Origin: an uncultured bacterium
GTDB lineage: Bacteria > Actinomycetota > Coriobacteriia > Coriobacteriales > Coriobacteriaceae
DNA length: 16,989 nt
Direction of reading: 5' to 3'
NCBI GenBank assembly: GCA_905215835.1
Contig: CAJMRR010000026.1
Location: 1-16,989 of the forward strand
The position numbers and the translations under genes were made by a program. Under the pieces are notes generated by a model that did not search any database, was not told the DNA's origin, and saw only the letters and a list, made by a program, of their open reading frames with translations. Shown one piece after another: positions 12,727 through 16,989 of the stretch (position 1 is the first letter of the stretch; the number at the start of each line of letters is the position of its first letter).

Positions 12727-13752
12727 CTACAGGACAGCCGCCAACGCGTCGATGTCCTCCTGCGTCGTAGCCCAGCTGGTGCAAAAACGCACCACCGTGT
12801 GGGTCTCGTCGTACTTTTCCCAGTACTCGATCGAGGCATGCTCGCGAATGCGGGCCATGTCCTCGTTGGGCAGAATCACAAACTGCTGGTTCGTGGGCGT
12901 CTCCAAAAAGAACTGGTAGCCGCGCTCGTGCAGCACGCGACGAAGCGCCCGCGCGGTTTCAATTGCCTGTCGACCAATCTCAAAATACAGGCCATCGGTA
13001 AAGAGCGCCTCAAACTGCACGCCCGTCAGGCGGCCTTTGGCCAACAGTGCGCCATGCTGCTTAATACGCGGAATGGGATGCGCCGGGGCGTGCATGCCGC
13101 AGAACACCACAGCCTCGCCGCAGAGCGCGCCGCACTTGGTGCCGCCGATGTAGAACACGTCACACAGCTGCGCCAGCTCGGGCAGGGTAATGTCGCACTC
13201 ATCGGCCGCCAGCGCATAGGCTAGGCGAGCACCGTCCACAAACAGCGGAATCTCATGCTTCTGGCACACCGCGTGAATCGCCGCGAGCTCGGCCTTGGAG
13301 TACAGCGTGCCGTACTCGGTCGATAGGCTCACGTACACGGCGCCCGGGAACACCGTGTGCTCGTAGCTCTCGTTTTCGTAGAACACCTGAATATAGTTCT
13401 CGAGGTCCTCGGCGTGCATCTTGCCCTCGTAGCCGGGGATGGTGAGCACCTTGTGGCCGCCAAACTCGATGGCGCCCGCCTCGTGGCAAGCGACGTGGCC
13501 AGTCTCAGCAGCAACGACGCCCTCGTACGGCGCGAGCAGCATGTCGATCACCGTCGCGTTGGCCTGCGTGCCGCCCACCAGAAAAAACACGTCGGCATCG
13601 GGGGCCTGGCAGGCCTCGCGGACAAGTTGCTTGGCACGCTCGGTATGCGCATCGGTACCGTAGCCAGGCTGCGGCTCCATGTTGGTATCGACGAGCGCCT
13701 GCAGCACTGCCGGATGTGCGCCGTGGGAATAGTCGTTGTTAAACGCGAGCAT
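12727..13752 (-). CDS. Low-specificity threonine aldolase-like PLP enzyme
   Basis: A 341-residue fold-type I PLP enzyme of the threonine aldolase/beta-eliminating lyase family, full length. It opens with FNNDYSHGAHPAVLQAL and GYGTDAHTERAKQL, typical of the family. GGTQANATVI (60-69) is the phosphate-binding turn, H86 lies in the ring-stacking position (ETGHVACHEAGA), D173 in FVDGARL holds the pyridine nitrogen, and K206 in YIGGTKCG is the Schiff-base lysine. It would cleave threonine or related beta-hydroxy amino acids to glycine and an aldehyde. GAGAGGA lies 6 nt before the ATG at 13752. It is 45 bp downstream of the PAP2 gene, so they may be co-transcribed. A link to the glycated-amine locus is possible but not shown. 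Confidence 0.93.
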   Translation of the reverse strand: MLAFNNDYSHGAHPAVLQALVDTNMEPQPGYGTDAHTERAKQLVREACQAPDADVFFLVGGTQANATVIDMLLAPYEGVVAAETGHVACHEAGAIEFGGHKVLTIPGYEGKMHAEDLENYIQVFYENESYEHTVFPGAVYVSLSTEYGTLYSKAELAAIHAVCQKHEIPLFVDGARLAYALAADECDITLPELAQLCDVFYIGGTKCGALCGEAVVFCGMHAPAHPIPRIKQHGALLAKGRLTGVQFEALFTDGLYFEIGRQAIETARALRRVLHERGYQFFLETPTNQQFVILPNEDMARIREHASIEYWEKYDETHTVVRFCTSWATTQEDIDALAAVL

Positions 13753-13797
13753 GGCAATCCTCTCTTACCGGGTATCGGCCAGATGATTCAAACGGAG

Positions 13798-14661
13798 CTA
13801 TTGTACGCCGTTGGGATAGGCAATGCGCGCGGCAAGGCACTCAAGTGCCAGTACCAGGGCAAAGCCGCAGCTCACGTCACTCAAAAAGTGCGCCCCGATC
13901 ACGATACGGCCAAAGGCGACGAGCGCCGCGACCACAACCGCCGTCCAAAAGACCACGCGGCGGCGCGACGGTTTTTCCTTAAAGGCCGCCGCGGGAAGCC
14001 CGGCGAGCATAAGGCCGATCGCCGCATGCGCCGTGTGTCCGCTCGCAAACGACTTGAACCCGTCCTTGATCACGCCGGCGGCGATATAGGTCCACTTGTC
14101 GGGATTGCCGATCACCCACCACGGCTGAAAATTGAGCCCCGGCGTGACCTCGATCACGCGCATGCGCGGGCGCGACCACAACGGCTTAACAATGACGTTG
14201 AGGATGATGGCCTGAGCGGTCCACACGGCCAGTACCATCAACGCCCAGCGCGTAAGCTCGTCGGGGTCGGTGTCGCGCGTGAGGCGATAGACGATAAGGT
14301 TGGCAGCGATGACCAGCACAAACGTCAGCACCAACTGAACCGCGATGAGCTTGCCGCCGACGCGCAGGGACGAAACGATCTCGTAGCCGGTCAGGCCAAC
14401 GTTGACGAGGATGCCCAGCACGGCGAGCCACTTGCTCGTCTTGGAATCGGGTCGTGCCGAGCGCACGAGCATAACGCCCGCGACACTCGCCGTCAGCTCA
14501 AACGGCAGCTCGCCGGCCGCCCCGATAAAGCGGCCGTACATGCTGCCGATGTTGAACAGCGCGCTCGAGATCTGATAATCGAAGAAACTGCCCACGCCCA
14601 GACAAAGGCACAGGACAACCGCGATAATGGCGACATCTTTCTTATAGATGTATCCGAACAT
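13798..14661 (-). CDS. PAP2-superfamily membrane phosphatase
   Basis: A 287-residue membrane protein with about six to eight hydrophobic segments (VAIIAVVLCLCLGVGSFF, WLAVLGILVNVGLTGYE, LVLTFVLVIAANLIVY, WTAVVVAALVAF). PAP2 motifs are present: K159-x6-R166 in KPLWSRPRM (Met where Pro is usual after the Arg), SGH at 207-209 in FASGHTAH, and R252...H258...D262 in GRIVIGAHFLSD. H209, R252 and H258 are the expected catalytic residues. Such enzymes dephosphorylate lipid phosphates or undecaprenyl diphosphate at the membrane; which substrate is used here is not clear. GAAAGGA lies 6 nt before the ATG at 14661. The gene follows mfd after an 87-bp gap with a hairpin. Confidence 0.88.
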   Translation of the reverse strand: MFGYIYKKDVAIIAVVLCLCLGVGSFFDYQISSALFNIGSMYGRFIGAAGELPFELTASVAGVMLVRSARPDSKTSKWLAVLGILVNVGLTGYEIVSSLRVGGKLIAVQLVLTFVLVIAANLIVYRLTRDTDPDELTRWALMVLAVWTAQAIILNVIVKPLWSRPRMRVIEVTPGLNFQPWWVIGNPDKWTYIAAGVIKDGFKSFASGHTAHAAIGLMLAGLPAAAFKEKPSRRRVVFWTAVVVAALVAFGRIVIGAHFLSDVSCGFALVLALECLAARIAYPNGVQ

Positions 14662-14699
14662 GCTTTCCTTTCGATGGGGTCAAAATCAACCTGCGAGGC

Positions 14700-14735
14700 G
14701 GCGGGGCAAAGAGCAGCTGATAGCTCCGTCCCGCC
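14700..14735 (-). terminator. Possible terminator hairpin after mfd
   Basis: GGCGGGGC (14700-14707) pairs with GTCCCGCC (14728-14735), including one G:U pair, with an inner GAGC/GCTC helix. It lies 13 bp after the mfd stop on the minus strand. No T-tract follows, so it may be leaky or serve as a 3'-end hairpin. Confidence 0.4.
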
Positions 14736-14748
14736 ACGCCCCTACTTG

Positions 14749-16989
14749 TTAGTCGTCGTCGCTGGCACCCAGCTGCTGCAGCAGCATGAGCGCGGCCGCC
14801 ACCGGGCCGGTGCCGTCGCTGGCGTCGAGGCCGCGGCCCAGGCCGCTGCCCGCGCCGGCGCCCGCCTTGTAGGGCACCGACAGCTTGCGACTCTTGGGGA
14901 AGTTCACCGCGCCATAGCGGGTCTTTAGTTCAAAGGCCACCTTCTTGGGCACGTCGACGCCCAAAAACGTGATGCGGCCGCCACTGAGCGTGACGCTCTC
15001 GAGCCCCAGGCGCTCGCCGCGAATGCGGATGCGCGCGCGATTGAACAGGTTGAGTCCCGCCAACGGCAGCTCGCCATGCGCGGCCTCGGTCTCCTCCTGC
15101 ACCCCGTCGACACTCTCCAGGTCCTCAGCCGCAGCGAGCTTGCGGTACACGAGCACGCGCTGGTCCACCGCCGGCAGGTACTCCTCGGACAAGAAGTAGT
15201 CGGCCGGCAGGTTAATGCCCACGCTCGCCGCCTCCACGCCGGCGTCGTCATCGCCGCGCGCCTCGGCCACTGCCTGACCCAGCATCTGCGTAAACAGGTC
15301 AAAGCCCACACTCGACAGGTTACCGTGCTGCTCGGCACCCATAAGCGAACCGGCACCGCGGATCTCCAGGTCGCGCATGGCGATGCGCATGCCGCTGCCC
15401 AGGTCTTGGAACTCGGAAAGCGCGGTCAGGCGCGCCGTAGCCTCCTCGGTAAGCGGCAGCTCGCCGGGGAACATAAAGTACGCGTATGCCTGCGTGGCCG
15501 AGCGGCCCACGCGGCCCTTGAGCTGGTAGAGCTGTGCCAGGCCCAGACGCTGCGAGTCCTCGATGATGAGCGTGTTGGCGGTCGCGTTGTCGATACCGCT
15601 CTCAACGATGGTCGTGGCGATAAGCACGTCGATCTTCTTGGTCGCGAACTCGATCATCACGTCCTCGACCTCGCGCGGGCTCATCTTGCCGTGCGCCACG
15701 CCCACGCGCGCCTCGGGCGCGGCCTCGTGCACGCGCGCCACAGCATCGTCGATGGTCTTGACGCGGTTGGACACGTAGTACACCTGACCGCCGCGGCCCA
15801 CCTCCAGGCGAATCGCCGCACTCACCACGTCGGGGTCGTACTCCCCCACGTGTACGATCACGGGACGACGCCCGGTCGGCGGTGTGGTGATCAGGCTCAT
15901 GTCGCGCACGCCGCTCGTGGCCATCTGCATGGTTCGCGGAATAGGCGTTGCCGAGAGCGTGAGCACGTCGATTTGCTCGCGCAGGTTTTTGAGCTGCTCC
16001 TTGTGCTGCACACCAAAGCGCTGCTCCTCGTCGATGATCACCATGCCCAGGTTCTTGGGGTTCACATCGGCCGAAAGCAAGCGGTGCGTGCCGATGAGCA
16101 CATCAATCGTGCCCTCGGCAAACGCCTTAAGCGCGCGCTTTTGCTGCGCCGGCGTGCGGAAGCGGCTGAGTACCTCGACCTCAAGGCCAAACGGGGCAAA
16201 GCGTTCAAAGAATGTCTCGTAGTGCTGCTGGGCCAGAATGGTCGTGGGGCAGAGCACCATGACCTGGCGGCCGGAGTCCACGCACTTAAAGGCCGCGCGC
16301 AGGGCGACCTCGGTCTTGCCAAAGCCCACGTCGCCGCACAGCAGGCGGTCCATGGGCTTGGGCGCCTCCATGTCGGCCTTGATGTCGGCGATAGCCTCCA
16401 GCTGGTCACGCGTCTCGTCGTAGGGGAAACTCTCCTCCATCTCGATCTGCTCGGGCGTATCGGGCGGACAGGCGATACCGGTAATCGACGAGCGGCGCGT
16501 ATACAGGTCGACCAGGTCAAACGCCAGCTTTTTGGCATTCTTGCGCGCCTTGTTGGTAGCCCGCGTCCAGTCGGCGGTGTTGAGCCTGGTCAAGCGCGGT
16601 TTATCGCCGTCGGGACCAACATAGCGCGTAATGCGGTCAACCTGCTCCAGCGGCACGTAGAGCTTGTCGCCATCGGCGTATTCCAGCAAAAAGTAGTCGC
16701 GTTCCTTGCCGCCCACTTCCTGGCGCGCGATCTCGCTAAAGAGCGCGATACCGTGGGTAGCATGCACCACGTAGTCGCCCGGCTTAAACGGGAAGGTGAT
16801 CTGTGTAATGTCAACCTTGCGGCGGCTGCGCGCGCGGTTGGCATCCATGCGAGCGTTGAGGTCGGCGATCGAGAACACGGCCAGGTTGGCATCGGGCACC
16901 ACCACGCCCTGCGGCAAGGCGGCATCGACAAAGGTCACACGTCCGCGCGAAATAGTGGGCACGGCGGTGCCGGCGGCAGCCTGCGCGGC
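14749..16989 (-). CDS. mfd: Transcription-repair coupling factor Mfd, C-terminal 746 residues (5' end outside window)
   Basis: The frame is open to the right edge, so this is the C-terminal two-thirds of a protein usually ~1,100-1,200 residues long. In order: a CarD-like RNA-polymerase-interaction domain beginning FKPGDYVVHATHGIALF; RecG-like helicase lobe 1 with Walker A GDVGFGKTE, DEEQRFGV and LSATPIPRTMQ; lobe 2 with TTIVESGID and GRVGRSATQAYAYF followed by the translocation (TRG) region; and the C-terminal D7 domain. It ends in a Gly-rich tail and an acidic LGASDDD. Mfd removes RNA polymerase stalled at lesions and recruits UvrA, but the UvrB-like N-terminal part is not visible here. The GTG at 16962 is internal, not the start. 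Confidence 0.97.
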   Translation of the reverse strand, partial: AAQAAAGTAVPTISRGRVTFVDAALPQGVVVPDANLAVFSIADLNARMDANRARSRRKVDITQITFPFKPGDYVVHATHGIALFSEIARQEVGGKERDYFLLEYADGDKLYVPLEQVDRITRYVGPDGDKPRLTRLNTADWTRATNKARKNAKKLAFDLVDLYTRRSSITGIACPPDTPEQIEMEESFPYDETRDQLEAIADIKADMEAPKPMDRLLCGDVGFGKTEVALRAAFKCVDSGRQVMVLCPTTILAQQHYETFFERFAPFGLEVEVLSRFRTPAQQKRALKAFAEGTIDVLIGTHRLLSADVNPKNLGMVIIDEEQRFGVQHKEQLKNLREQIDVLTLSATPIPRTMQMATSGVRDMSLITTPPTGRRPVIVHVGEYDPDVVSAAIRLEVGRGGQVYYVSNRVKTIDDAVARVHEAAPEARVGVAHGKMSPREVEDVMIEFATKKIDVLIATTIVESGIDNATANTLIIEDSQRLGLAQLYQLKGRVGRSATQAYAYFMFPGELPLTEEATARLTALSEFQDLGSGMRIAMRDLEIRGAGSLMGAEQHGNLSSVGFDLFTQMLGQAVAEARGDDDAGVEAASVGINLPADYFLSEEYLPAVDQRVLVYRKLAAAEDLESVDGVQEETEAAHGELPLAGLNLFNRARIRIRGERLGLESVTLSGGRITFLGVDVPKKVAFELKTRYGAVNFPKSRKLSVPYKAGAGAGSGLGRGLDASDGTGPVAAALMLLQQLGASDDD

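Noticed and set aside
13357..14928. 523-residue plus-strand open frame opposite the threonine aldolase and PAP2 genes
   Set aside because: It is the antisense of two genes with complete catalytic motifs; its composition (Arg/His/Ala/Gly-rich, no domain) is that of a high-GC shadow frame.
1..16989. tRNA, rRNA, prophage, toxin-antitoxin or defence genes
   Set aside because: I looked on both strands and saw no supporting structure or motifs; all sizeable non-shadow frames are accounted for.

Overview
The window looks like chromosomal DNA of a gut actinobacterium of the class Coriobacteriia, most likely Collinsella or a close relative. This is inferred from the high-GC, strongly codon-biased genes, the gene set (mannose-class PTS, HutC-type GntR regulators, YitT and FrlB-like SIS proteins) and short repeat families of a kind I associate with Collinsella genomes. 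No database search was possible. All genes except one GntR regulator lie on the minus strand, and both window ends cut through housekeeping DNA-repair genes: recQ (N-terminal part) on the left and mfd (C-terminal part) on the right.

Layout: recQ fragment (1-801); a structured repeat (909-1128); GntR regulator 1 (1134-1853); a YitT-family membrane protein (2072-3079); a 119-bp inverted-repeat element (3218-3336); a HAD phosphatase (3434-4063). Next comes a sugar-amine catabolic block read leftwards: EIIAB (7084-8007), EIIC (6253-7047), EIID (5406-6239) and an FrlB-like SIS deglycase (4224-5207) ending at a classic terminator. An EamA transporter (8190-9263) lies upstream of that block. A second copy of the structured repeat (9365-9582) follows the stop of a second FrlB-like deglycase (9595-10587), which is divergent from GntR regulator 2 (10794-11516). 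A repeat-rich convergent gap (11517-12058) separates this from a GNAT acetyltransferase, a threonine aldolase, a PAP2 membrane phosphatase and mfd.

How the genes work together (inference): the mannose-class PTS would import and phosphorylate a glycated amine (Amadori or Heyns compound such as fructoselysine or glucoselysine). The SIS deglycases would split the 6-phosphate into hexose-6-phosphate and the free amine or amino acid. The EamA carrier could move the released amino acid. Operator-like sites with half-sites CAACGT and ACGTTA sit over the PTS and EamA promoters, with a weaker match before GntR 1, suggesting one regulon. A different motif, CATACA-N-GTTA-N-ATACA, flanks the SIS 2/GntR 2 divergent promoter, suggesting a second, separately induced deglycase.

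The least explained part is the non-coding DNA: (i) two ~220-bp copies of an element whose hairpin stems differ in sequence but keep pairing, each next to the stop codon of a minus-strand gene; (ii) two 119-bp elements with perfect terminal inverted repeats; (iii) four copies of a ~44-bp REP-like unit, each beyond a hairpin that ends a gene, two of them forming an inverted pair around a 15-bp perfect stem.
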